A stretch of DNA of 7,583 nt from CAZOHN01 sp964579325 (lineage in GTDB: Bacteria > Pseudomonadota > Alphaproteobacteria > Rhodobacterales > Rhodobacteraceae): NCBI GenBank assembly GCA_964579325.1, contig CAZOHN010000177.1, positions 1 to 7,583 on the forward strand. The letters run 5' to 3'. The stretch's first letter is position 1. Every line of letters starts with the position of its first letter. This document shows, piece after piece, positions 1-6,278 of the stretch. The position numbers and the translations under genes were made by a program. The notes beneath the pieces are model-generated. The model was given only the letters and a program-made list of their open reading frames with translations. It was not told the DNA's origin and ran no database searches.

Positions 1-413
1 GCCCTCAAGAGGAAGCTTGGCGACGTCGCACATCGGGCTCCGAGATTAAGAACAACGGTTCCATGTTTGGCAATTGTTCAAACGGGTGGATGGATTGGGA
101 AAAACAGTCGGCGGCAAATCGGACGTTGGCAGCGAACTTTTTCTCTCTACCCCCTCCCCTTCACTCCCCAATTAACCTCCCCTAACACCTCCACCACATC
201 TTGCGGTCTCCCCTCCGGCGGCCATAAACCTGCCATCCGTTTGGCCGAGACTTTGCAGACGCTCCGCCGGCTCCGGCCCGCCCCGCGACCCCCAACAAAA
301 CAAGGCCCGTTAACCTTTACGCGTCCCAAGTGTTGACGCAGCGCCCGCCCGTTGCTGGCGCGCGCCGCCCGGCCTGTGAAGGCCTATCGCGAATTGCCCT
401 TGGGGAAGTCCCG
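1..413. other. Non-coding stretch downstream of the tetR gene
   Basis: I could not assign a gene to this stretch. All three plus-strand frames are open at the left edge and close at 49, 185 and 336, but their products are unrecognisable. The longest is rich in Pro, Thr, Ser and Arg and looks like translated non-coding DNA. On the minus strand an ATG at 31-33 opens a frame running off the left edge (MCDVAKLPLEG), too short to judge. A long pyrimidine tract occupies about 138-216. The region lies just after the tetR stop, so minus-strand operon mRNA may run into it. Weak stems exist at 371-384 (GGCCT/AGGCC) and 321-339 (GCGTC/GACGC), but neither is followed by a T-run on the minus strand, so I call no intrinsic terminator. 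Confidence 0.6.
150..182 (-). other. Candidate G-quadruplex in the operon 3' region
   Basis: The plus strand carries four C-runs: C5 at 150-154, C4 at 156-159, C4 at 166-169 and C4 at 179-182. Read on the minus strand, these are four runs of four or five G separated by loops of 9, 6 and 1 nt, which fits an intramolecular quadruplex apart from one slightly long loop. The minus strand is the coding sense of the upstream operon, so if transcription reads past tetR the structure could form in the RNA about 230-260 nt after the tetR stop. The G-runs are seen directly. A role in termination or mRNA 3'-end stability is only inferred. Confidence 0.4.
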
Positions 414-1076
414 TCACGGCTCCCGTTCGAGCCATGTCAGCACGATGTCCGCCGCCTTCTCCGCGTGCGAGGTCAGCGTCTCGTCGGTGAAGTGCACCCC
501 GAAGACGGCGGCCAGCGTGAAGCGGTTCGACACGGGAAAATAGCAAAGCGACGCAATGAAGATGTAAAGTTCCACCGGCTCGACGTTCTTGCGGAAGCGT
601 GCCTCGGCCACCCCGCGCTCCAGCACGCGGCCAAGCTTCAGAAGAAGCTGCGACTGCACCTCCCGCCGCCCTTCCAGCCGCGAGATCGTCGCGCCCCGGC
701 GCAGGTTCTCGGTGTTCAGCATTGTGATGAACCAGGGGTTCGTGCGAAAGTGCTCCATGGTAAACAGGCAGAGCTCCCGGATCGCCGAGGCCGGCTCCAG
801 CGCCTCCAGGTCAAGCGCCATCTCGCCCGTGCGGATCTGCACATAAGCCTCCCGCAGCGCCGCCGCATACAACTCGTCCTTGTCGCCGAAGTAATCGTAA
901 AGAAGCGGCTTCGACACGCCCGCCTTCAGCGCGATGCGGTCGATGCGCGCGCCGTCATAGCCGGCCGAGGAGAATTCGTTGAGCGCGGCCTGCAGAATGG
1001 CGGCGCGCGAGGCATCCGCGTTACGGGTGCCGCGCTTCTTCTTGGCCACGGGGCGCATCGGGTTCGAGATCGGCAC
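414..1076 (-). CDS. TetR/AcrR-family transcriptional regulator
   Basis: A 220-residue DNA-binding repressor, normal length for the family. A basic N-terminal arm (KKKRGTR, about 12-18) precedes the TetR helix-turn-helix at about 23-72, ending in the typical motif VSKPLLYDYFGDKDELY (54-70). The helical C-terminal half (about 85-215) would bind the inducer and dimerise. It resembles the C-terminal domain of RutR-like regulators, a recalled similarity rather than a tested one. The start is GTG at 1076: AGGAG lies at 1085-1089, 8 nt upstream. An in-frame ATG at 1056-1058 (residue 7) would lie too far from that site. The gene starts 29 bp after the tctA stop on the same strand, so it is very probably co-transcribed with the transporter. 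Paired palindromes ahead of tctC and the oxidoreductase gene are its likely operators, giving negative feedback. The ligand is unknown, presumably the imported compound or a catabolite. Confidence 0.95.
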   Translation of the reverse strand: MPISNPMRPVAKKKRGTRNADASRAAILQAALNEFSSAGYDGARIDRIALKAGVSKPLLYDYFGDKDELYAAALREAYVQIRTGEMALDLEALEPASAIRELCLFTMEHFRTNPWFITMLNTENLRRGATISRLEGRREVQSQLLLKLGRVLERGVAEARFRKNVEPVELYIFIASLCYFPVSNRFTLAAVFGVHFTDETLTSHAEKAADIVLTWLEREP

Positions 1077-1084
1077 GTGGACTG

Positions 1085-1089
1085 CTCCT
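1085..1089 (-). promoter_or_regulatory. Ribosome binding site of the tetR gene
   Basis: The minus strand reads AGGAG followed by 8 nt and then GTG. This fixes the tetR start at the GTG (1076) instead of the internal ATG six codons later. The site lies in the 29-bp gap after the tctA stop, so the regulator has its own translation initiation signal although it probably shares the transporter mRNA. Confidence 0.75.
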
Positions 1090-1105
1090 GTTGCGCGATG
1101 TCCGC

Positions 1106-2623
1106 TCAGCCGCCGCCCCCTGCAGGCGCAGACCGGAAGACGAACCGGCGGACGGATGGAATGCTGAAGAGGATGGTGAGAAGAATCAACCCCGCAAAGG
1201 TCGCCGAGATCGGCCGGGTAAGAAAGGGCTCAAGACTGCCATTGCTCAGCGTCAGGCCGCGGCGGAGGCTCTTGTCGAGCAGGTCGCCAAGGATGATGCC
1301 CAGCACAAGCGGCGCCAGCGGATAGTCCAGACGACGTAGCACATAGCCTATAAGCCCGAACGCCAGCATCACCCAGACGTCGAAGATCCGCTGGGTCAGC
1401 GCGTAGGGGCCGATCACGCACATCACGAAGACGACCGGCATCAGCCAGCCGCGGGGAACTCGCAGGACCTGGATGAAGGTCGGCGTAAGCGCCAGGCCGA
1501 AGACAAGGATCGCGACCGTGGCGAAGACAAGCATCACCGCGACGCGATAGATGAAGTCCGGCTCGTCGAACATGATCATCGGCCCCGGCCGGACGCCGTG
1601 GATGTAGAGCGCGGCGATCAGGACCGCCGCCGCGGCCGAGCCCGGAATGCCAAGGGTCAGCGTGGGGATAAGCGAGCCCGGAACGACGGCGCTATTGCCG
1701 GTCTCGGCCGCCGTAAGTCCCTCGAGGCTACCCTTGCCGAAAAGGTGGCGCTCGCGCGAAGTTCGCTTGGCGGCGGCATAGCTGCCCCAAGCCCCGATGT
1801 CCTCGCCCACGCCGGGGATGATCCCGATGCCGGTGCCGATGGCGCCCGAGCGGACAATCGTGCGCCGGTGGCTCCAGGCACTGGCGAGAAGTTCGCGAAA
1901 GCGGACGCGCTCGGGCTTCTTGTTGATAACCTCTCCGGCCGGTCGGGTCATGGTGAAGAGAATTTCGGCAAACCCGAAGGCGCCGACCATTGCGGGGATC
2001 AGGCCGATGCCGCCGTTCATCTCGGGGATCCCGAAGTTGAAGCGGATGTGGGAGTGGATGCCGTCGCTGCCTATCATCGCGACCGAAAGGCCGATGACGC
2101 CCGCCAGGTAGCCCTTCACCGGCGAACCTGCCTGCGTCAGCTGGCCCGAGATGACGATCCCGAAGAGCGCAAGCCAGAAGTACTCGAACGATCCGAAACC
2201 CAGCGCGGCTTCGGCAAGAAGCGGCGCGAGCACGATCAGAAGCACGATGCCGACCAGCGTGCCCAGCGTCGAGCCCATGGTCGCGACGCCAAGGGCCAGG
2301 CCCGCCTTGCCGGCCCGGGCAAGCGGGAAGCCGTCCAGCGTCGAGGCAGCCGAGGCCGGTGTGCCGGGGATGTTGAGGAGGATCGCGCTTCGCGAGCCGC
2401 CATAGATCGCGCCGGCATACATGCAGACCAGCACCAGGATCGCGGCGTCCCGGTCAAGCGAATAGGTGAGTGTGGTCAAGAGCGCCACGCCCATCGTCGC
2501 GGTCAGCCCGGGCAGGGCGCCTACGAAGATGCCGAGAAGCGTCGCCCAGGCGACGTGGAACAGCATCGTTGGGGCCAGGAAGTCGACGAAGGCTTCGAGA
2601 AGGGCGGAGAGAACCTCCGTCAT
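1106..2623 (-). CDS. tctA: TTT transporter large permease subunit, TctA family
   Basis: A 505-residue inner-membrane permease, typical length for TctA (about 500). With TctB it forms the channel of a secondary, ion-driven TTT system fed by a periplasmic binding protein. The hallmark glycine/proline-rich motifs are present in two copies, as expected from the family's internal duplication: GIFVGALPGLTATMG (31-45) with NIPGTPASAASTLDGFPLA (84-102), then GIGIIPGVGEDIGAWGSYA (265-283) with LGIPGSAAAAVLIAAL (324-339). About ten or more hydrophobic segments span the protein, and the tail is short and glycine-rich (AGGGG). The ATG overlaps the tctB stop as ATGA and I see no clear Shine-Dalgarno, so translation is probably coupled to tctB. 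The tetR gene follows after 29 bp. The family is certain, the substrate unknown: relatives carry citrate, other carboxylates or aromatic acids. Confidence 0.98.
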   Translation of the reverse strand: MTEVLSALLEAFVDFLAPTMLFHVAWATLLGIFVGALPGLTATMGVALLTTLTYSLDRDAAILVLVCMYAGAIYGGSRSAILLNIPGTPASAASTLDGFPLARAGKAGLALGVATMGSTLGTLVGIVLLIVLAPLLAEAALGFGSFEYFWLALFGIVISGQLTQAGSPVKGYLAGVIGLSVAMIGSDGIHSHIRFNFGIPEMNGGIGLIPAMVGAFGFAEILFTMTRPAGEVINKKPERVRFRELLASAWSHRRTIVRSGAIGTGIGIIPGVGEDIGAWGSYAAAKRTSRERHLFGKGSLEGLTAAETGNSAVVPGSLIPTLTLGIPGSAAAAVLIAALYIHGVRPGPMIMFDEPDFIYRVAVMLVFATVAILVFGLALTPTFIQVLRVPRGWLMPVVFVMCVIGPYALTQRIFDVWVMLAFGLIGYVLRRLDYPLAPLVLGIILGDLLDKSLRRGLTLSNGSLEPFLTRPISATFAGLILLTILFSIPSVRRFVFRSAPAGGGG

Positions 2624-3111
2624 GGCAGCCGCACCAGGAAGCCGGTTTCGAAGAGCGTGGCGATGGCCCAGCCGATGGCCACGGCGAAGACGGCGATGGC
2701 GCCAAATCGGATCGCACGGGCGCGGGGCGTGCGGGCCTCTCCGGGTTCAAAGAGCAGAGTGAAGCTGCCGACGAACAGGCTCGAGGCCAGCCAGAAATGG
2801 ACGTTGCCCACCAGAACGAGGGCGTAGAAGACGCAAAGCGCGCCAACAGCGGCCAGGCGCAGAAGTTCGTCACGGCCGATGTCGTCGGAGGCTGCTGTCC
2901 CGCTGGGGGCCCGGATTTGGCCTGCGATCAGGGCCAGCGACATGACCGCCATGACCGCGCCAAGGACCATGGGCACAAGGCCGGGAAAGCTGGCCGGATG
3001 GATGTTCCGGTTTTCCAGGCGGTCCATCGTGTAGCCGCCCGCGGACATGGCTATTCCGATGGCAAGCAGGATGGTCGCGACGGCAATGTCGGCTGTACGC
3101 TTGGTCAGCAC
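2620..3111 (-). CDS. tctB: TTT transporter small membrane subunit, TctB family
   Basis: A 163-residue integral membrane protein, normal size for the poorly conserved TctB family. Hydrophobic segments lie at about 8-27, 44-64, 84-102, 105-121 and 133-153 (four or five helices), with a charged loop at about 67-82. The N-terminal half has the pattern common in TctB: a first helix, a loop ending in HPASFPGLVP (38-47), then a second helix. The start is GTG at 3111, preceded by AAGGAGA (3121-3127) with 9 nt spacing. The stop overlaps the tctA start by 4 nt. Identification rests on size, topology and its place between tctC and tctA more than on motifs. It is essential to TTT transport in known systems, but its exact role is not well defined. 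Confidence 0.93.
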   Translation of the reverse strand: MLTKRTADIAVATILLAIGIAMSAGGYTMDRLENRNIHPASFPGLVPMVLGAVMAVMSLALIAGQIRAPSGTAASDDIGRDELLRLAAVGALCVFYALVLVGNVHFWLASSLFVGSFTLLFEPGEARTPRARAIRFGAIAVFAVAIGWAIATLFETGFLVRLP

Positions 3112-3120
3112 GGTCGGCGG

Positions 3121-3127
3121 TCTCCTT
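3121..3127 (-). promoter_or_regulatory. Ribosome binding site of tctB
   Basis: The minus strand reads AAGGAGA followed by 9 nt and then GTG. This supports the GTG start of tctB at 3111. The site sits 7 nt beyond the base of the strong intercistronic stem-loop at 3135-3161, so the hairpin leaves the ribosome site exposed. Confidence 0.7.
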
Positions 3128-3134
3128 CGCTGAC

Positions 3135-3161
3135 GAGGGGCCGGCGTGCGGCCGGCCCCTC
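3135..3161 (-). promoter_or_regulatory. Intercistronic stem-loop between tctC and tctB
   Basis: A perfect 11-bp inverted repeat, GAGGGGCCGGC / GCCGGCCCCTC, closes a 5-nt loop (3146-3150). It lies 22 bp after the tctC stop and before the tctB ribosome site. No T-run follows on the minus strand, so it is not a standard intrinsic terminator. Hairpins in this position, after the first and most abundant protein of a binding-protein-dependent transporter, are known to protect the upstream message from 3' exonucleases or to cause partial termination. Here that would keep TctC in excess over TctB and TctA. The structure is seen directly; its function is inferred. Confidence 0.8.
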
Positions 3162-3183
3162 TCTTCGGGCTGTGATGTTGCCT

Positions 3184-4197
3184 TTACGGGCAGGTGATCC
3201 CGAATTCGGACGGGTCGCGCACGGCCTCGCCCCGGCCCTTGAGTGCGCAGGCTTCGCCCACGATCACGGGCAGGGCGGCGTCCATCGCGGCCATGCCGTA
3301 GCTCGGCGTGAAGATGGCGCCACGATCGCGAGCATAAGACTGAAGCTCGGGCGAGGTCATCACCTTCTCCTCCCAGATCTTCGCCATCGTGTCATAGACC
3401 TCCTGCGGAGCGCCCTTCGGGATCAGGATGCCGAAGTAGTCGGACGCAACCTTCATGTCGGGAATGTAGTCTGTGATCGGTGGCACGGGGTCCAGTCCCT
3501 CGACCTCCAGCGGCGTCGAGGCAAGCACCGCAAGCGGACGAATACGTCCGGCGCGGACCATTTCGGTCTGTTCCACGGCAAGCTGGGTCGTTGCCACAAC
3601 CTCTCCCGAAGCGGTCGCCGTCACGGCCGGAGCCCCGCCGTCATAGGCCACCATCCTTGCACCAAGGCCTCCGCCCATCGCGTCGTTGATCGCGGCAAGC
3701 GCCATGCCGCCCGACGATGTGACGCCGGCGGTGCCGACCGTCACGGCGTCGCCCTTCATCGCCTCGAGAAGCGCGCCGAAGTCCGCATAGGGAGCATCGG
3801 CGTTGACGCTGACCATGGGCACATTGGCGACGTGCAGGTAGATCTCGTAGTCGTCGATGCTCGTGTCTTCCAGAAGACCCGAGATCGCGTAGGTCGCGTT
3901 GTTCGCAACCGCGTTGGCCGTCCAGGTGTAGCCGTCCCGCGGCGAGTCAAGCGCGGCCTGCGTGCCGATGGAGCCCGAGGCGCCGGGCTGGTTCACCACG
4001 ACCACCGGAACGCCGAGCGCTTCCTCGAGGATTGGTGCGACGACGCGCGTCACCTGGTCGGTCGAGCCGCCCGCCGCCCATGGGACGATAATGTTGATCG
4101 GACGGTCGGGCGTCCACTCTTGCGCGAAAGCCGCGCCTCCGACCAAGGCGAAAGCGGCGGCCAGCGCCGTGCCCTGCATCAATGTCCTGCGATTCAT
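3184..4197 (-). CDS. tctC: TTT transporter periplasmic substrate-binding protein, TctC/Bug family
   Basis: A 337-residue secreted solute receptor that delivers substrate to TctAB. Residues 1-25 form a signal peptide with a probable cut after AFA (A25|Q26). Its NRRTLM start resembles a twin-arginine signal, so Tat export is possible, though Sec is not excluded. The mature part begins WTPDRPINIIVPWAAGGSTD (28-47), the hallmark N-terminal block of Bug proteins, followed by VVNQPGASGSIG (67-78), which lines the ligand pocket in solved family members. The mature chain has only two cysteines, C317 and C336, bracketing the C-terminus and likely a disulfide. The ATG is preceded by a strong ribosome site (GGGAGGAGG, 4204-4212, 6 nt spacing). 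This gene is first in the tctCBA unit and has its own promoter/operator. Known ligands in the family are mostly carboxylates; this one cannot be read from sequence. Confidence 0.97.
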   Translation of the reverse strand: MNRRTLMQGTALAAAFALVGGAAFAQEWTPDRPINIIVPWAAGGSTDQVTRVVAPILEEALGVPVVVVNQPGASGSIGTQAALDSPRDGYTWTANAVANNATYAISGLLEDTSIDDYEIYLHVANVPMVSVNADAPYADFGALLEAMKGDAVTVGTAGVTSSGGMALAAINDAMGGGLGARMVAYDGGAPAVTATASGEVVATTQLAVEQTEMVRAGRIRPLAVLASTPLEVEGLDPVPPITDYIPDMKVASDYFGILIPKGAPQEVYDTMAKIWEEKVMTSPELQSYARDRGAIFTPSYGMAAMDAALPVIVGEACALKGRGEAVRDPSEFGITCP

Positions 4198-4203
4198 TAG
4201 GAT

Positions 4204-4212
4204 CCTCCTCCC
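4204..4212 (-). promoter_or_regulatory. Strong ribosome binding site of tctC
   Basis: The minus strand reads GGGAGGAGG, 6 nt before the ATG. It is the strongest Shine-Dalgarno sequence in the window and fits the need for high TctC output relative to the membrane subunits. Confidence 0.8.
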
Positions 4213-4214
4213 AA

Positions 4215-4234
4215 GTTACCTACCAGTAGGTTAG
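4215..4234 (-). promoter_or_regulatory. Operator A, TetR-type palindrome ahead of tctC
   Basis: The plus strand has ACCTAC-CA-GTAGGT (4218-4231), perfect 6-bp arms about a 2-bp centre, set in a 20-bp site with further partial symmetry. It matches operator B (7471-7490) at 16 of 20 positions when aligned, including an identical 11-bp run CTGGTAGGTAA. It overlaps the proposed -10 box and start point of the tctC promoter, a position expected for repression. Size and symmetry suit a TetR-family dimer, and the only regulator gene in the window is the TetR gene that ends this operon. Binding itself is inferred. Confidence 0.75.
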
Positions 4235-4257
4235 GCATTGGCCCGCCCGCGAGTCAA
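4228..4257 (-). promoter_or_regulatory. Putative sigma-70 promoter of tctCBA-tetR
   Basis: On the minus strand TTGACT (4252-4257; 5 of 6 to consensus) is followed after 18 bp by TAACCT (4228-4233; weak, keeping T, A and final T). Transcription would start near 4221, giving a leader of about 24 nt that includes the ribosome site. The -10 box lies inside operator A. Its presence in the 95-bp gap implies that the transporter and regulator can be transcribed separately from the enzyme genes, although no terminator was seen after the isomerase gene and read-through is likely. Confidence 0.5.
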
Positions 4258-4292
4258 GTAGGGTCTCGGGCGCAGCGTACCCCGTTCGTCGT

Positions 4293-5120
4293 TCAGCAAA
4301 CACTCGCCGCGCGCCGGGCGACCATGCCCAGCACGTCGTCGGCGTCGCGTGTCCACCAGTCCTCTGCCGAGAAGATCTCGACCTCGTTCAACCCGTCAAA
4401 GCCAGTGGCTTCGACCTCGGCGCGTATTGCGGGAATGTCGATCACCCCGTCGCCCATCATCCCGCGGTCGTTCAGAAGATCGCGCGTCGGCACCAGCCAG
4501 TCGCAGAGGTGGAAGGCAAGAAGCCGTTCCTTCCCCGCCCGCCGGATGCCCGCGACAAGCTCGGGGTCCCACCAGACGTGATAGACGTCGAGCGCCACGC
4601 CGATCCCCGGCCCGAGCCGGTCACAAAGGTCAAGCGCCTGGCCCAGCGTGTTCACACAGGCGCGGTCGCCCGCGTACATAGGGTGCAGCGGCTCGATCGC
4701 CACGGGTATGCCCACCGTGCGGGCGTAGTCAAGCGTGCGCGCAAGCCCTTCCTCCACGATCGCCCGGGCGGCGGGAAGGTCGCGCGAGCCGTTGGGAAGC
4801 CCGCCCACGACCATGACCAGGCAGGCCGCGCCGATGGCGGCGGCCTCGTCGACCGCGCGGCGGTTGTCGTCGATGACGGCGGGCGTAAGCGCGCCCTCCG
4901 CCGTGAACCAGCCACCCCGGCAAAGGCCCGAAACCGAGAGTCCCGCGTCGCGGATCGCGCGGGCGGCGGCATCCACCCCCATCTCGTGAAGCTTGTCCCG
5001 CCAGGGCGAGATTCCGCCGTAGCCGTGGCGCGCGCAGCCGTCGATGCACTGGGCCAGCGTCCACTGGGCCCGTACGGTCGCGGTGTTCAGCGACAGCCGG
5101 TCGGGCGTGACCGGGCTCAC
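4293..5120 (-). CDS. Sugar phosphate isomerase/epimerase family TIM-barrel protein
   Basis: A 275-residue cytoplasmic enzyme of the xylose-isomerase-like (AP-endonuclease-2 fold) superfamily, which includes ketose 3-epimerases, hydroxypyruvate isomerase and inosose dehydratase IolE. Likely metal ligands lie at barrel strand ends: E143 in IEPLHPMY, D178 in ALDVYHVWWD (with H181), H204 in AFHLCDW, and E248 (or E246) in NEVEIFS. The pattern matches the Glu-Asp-His-Glu divalent-metal site of tagatose 3-epimerase-type enzymes. The start is GTG at 5120, overlapping the preceding TGA as GTGA, which indicates translational coupling to the DUF993 gene. Beside a Gfo/Idh dehydrogenase, a role on an oxidised sugar or cyclitol (isomerisation, epimerisation or dehydration) is likely. 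The exact reaction and whether the substrate is phosphorylated are unknown. Confidence 0.93.
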   Translation of the reverse strand: MSPVTPDRLSLNTATVRAQWTLAQCIDGCARHGYGGISPWRDKLHEMGVDAAARAIRDAGLSVSGLCRGGWFTAEGALTPAVIDDNRRAVDEAAAIGAACLVMVVGGLPNGSRDLPAARAIVEEGLARTLDYARTVGIPVAIEPLHPMYAGDRACVNTLGQALDLCDRLGPGIGVALDVYHVWWDPELVAGIRRAGKERLLAFHLCDWLVPTRDLLNDRGMMGDGVIDIPAIRAEVEATGFDGLNEVEIFSAEDWWTRDADDVLGMVARRAASVC

Positions 5121-6277
5121 GCGGCGATCCCCCGCGCCGCCATCACCGGGGCAAGGCGGCGCGCGGCGAGGTCGGGGTCGGGGAACAGTCCAGCCGCGCT
5201 CGCAAGTCGGACGACGTCGGCAAGGTGAAGCGTCGAGCGGGCGCTTTCTTGCCCGCCGAGCATGGTGAAATGGTCCTGATGGCCGTTGAGGTAGGCGAGG
5301 AACACGACGCCCGTCTTGTAGAAGCGCGTGGGCGCCCGGAAAACGTGGCGCGAGAGCGGAACGGTGGGATCGAAGGCATTGCGATAGGTCGTGTCGTCCC
5401 CCTCGGCCAGCGCCGAAAGCGCGCGCGCGGCTGCCCCGGCGATCGGGTCGAAGATCCCGAGCAGCGCGTCGGAATGCCCCTGCGCGTCGCCCGCGATAAG
5501 GTCCGGGTAGTTGAAGTCGTCGCCCGTATACATGCGCACGCCCTGCGGCAGGCGCCGGCGCATGGACACTTCCTTTTCGGCCGACAGAAGCGAGATCTTG
5601 ATCCCGTCCACCTTGTCGGCATTGGCCGCGATCACGTCGAGGCAGGCGTCCATCGCCAGTCCGTGGTCCTTCGAGCCCCAGTAGCCTTCAAGCGCGGGGT
5701 CGAACATTTCGCCCAGCCAGTGCAGGATCGCCGGCTGTGCAAGCCCACCAAGGACGCGGTCGTAGACGGTCTGATAGTCCTCGGGTCCCCGCGCAAGGGC
5801 CGCAAGCGCGCGCGATGCCATCAGGATCACCCGTCCGCCCGTCGCCTCGACGGCCTCGCACTGCTCCTCGTAGGCCGCGATCACGTCGTTCAGCGTCAGG
5901 CCCGGCCCAAGGTCCAGGTGGTCGGTCCCCGCGCCGCAGGCGACAAGGTGCCCGTCCGCCCGCGCCTCGGCCACGCTGCGCTGGATAAGTTCAAGCGCTG
6001 TGGGCCAGTCCATGCCCATGCCGCGCTGCGCGGTGTCCATCGCCTCGGCCACGCCGAAGCCGAGCGCCCAGAGGTGGCGGCGGAAGGCAAGCGTGCGGTC
6101 CCAGTCGACCGCGCAATCCAGCCAGGGCGAGACATCGGCAAGCGGGTCGGCGACCACATGCGCCGCCGCATAGGCGATCCGCGTCCAGGGCGCGGCACCG
6201 GGGCGCACCTCGGGGCCGGCTTCGATCTCGAAGCGCTCGATGCGGCGGTCGGGGGTCGGAAGAAGAACACTCGCCAT
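5117..6277 (-). CDS. DUF993 family protein, dihydrodipicolinate-synthase-like TIM barrel
   Basis: A 386-residue cytoplasmic protein that I recognise as DUF993 (Pfam PF06187), a little-characterised family often annotated as dihydrodipicolinate synthase-like. Support for an aldolase/lyase fold: DGIKISLL (224-231) places K227 where class I DHDPS-type enzymes carry the Schiff-base lysine, and MYTGDD (249-254) matches the following barrel-strand motif. Conserved-looking blocks include SKDHGLAMD (202-210), APTRFYKTGVVFLAYLNGHQDHF (315-337) and GGQESARS (341-348). At 386 residues it exceeds DHDPS (about 290), with an extra N-terminal section of about 55 residues. The ATG lies 1 nt after the oxidoreductase TGA, with GGAG ahead of it inside that gene. 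A carbon-carbon cleaving or condensing role, perhaps on a keto acid made by its neighbours, is inference. No DUF993 reaction is known to me. Confidence 0.9.
   Translation of the reverse strand: MASVLLPTPDRRIERFEIEAGPEVRPGAAPWTRIAYAAAHVVADPLADVSPWLDCAVDWDRTLAFRRHLWALGFGVAEAMDTAQRGMGMDWPTALELIQRSVAEARADGHLVACGAGTDHLDLGPGLTLNDVIAAYEEQCEAVEATGGRVILMASRALAALARGPEDYQTVYDRVLGGLAQPAILHWLGEMFDPALEGYWGSKDHGLAMDACLDVIAANADKVDGIKISLLSAEKEVSMRRRLPQGVRMYTGDDFNYPDLIAGDAQGHSDALLGIFDPIAGAAARALSALAEGDDTTYRNAFDPTVPLSRHVFRAPTRFYKTGVVFLAYLNGHQDHFTMLGGQESARSTLHLADVVRLASAAGLFPDPDLAARRLAPVMAARGIAA
5121..5140 (-). promoter_or_regulatory. RBS stem-loop at the DUF993/isomerase junction
   Basis: On the minus strand GCGGCG (5135-5140) pairs perfectly with CGCCGC (5121-5126) around an 8-nt loop containing GGGGGAT, the only Shine-Dalgarno-like sequence before the isomerase GTG. 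The stem abuts the start codon and consists of the last DUF993 codons. Folding would hinder independent initiation, so ribosomes finishing DUF993 would be needed to open it. This fits the GTGA overlap. The pairing is seen; the coupling effect is inferred, and alanine-rich GC codons can make such a stem by chance. Confidence 0.4.
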
Positions 6278-6278
6278 C

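Noticed and set aside
67..336. Plus-strand frame of 89 codons at the left
   Set aside because: The same frame is open to the window edge, so the ATG has no significance, and the product is low-complexity (Pro, Thr, Ser, Arg) over a pyrimidine tract.
321..384. Intrinsic terminator after the tetR gene
   Set aside because: Only 5-bp stems (GCGTC/GACGC and GGCCT/AGGCC) were found, and neither is followed by a T-run on the minus strand.
3135..3161. Full Rho-independent terminator between tctC and tctB
   Set aside because: The stem is strong but no T-run follows, tctB starts soon after with its own ribosome site, and all three subunits are needed together.
5117..6277. Annotation as genuine dihydrodipicolinate synthase (dapA)
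   Set aside because: The protein is about 100 residues too long, shows only local motif resemblance, and sits in a transporter-linked catabolic locus rather than with lysine genes.
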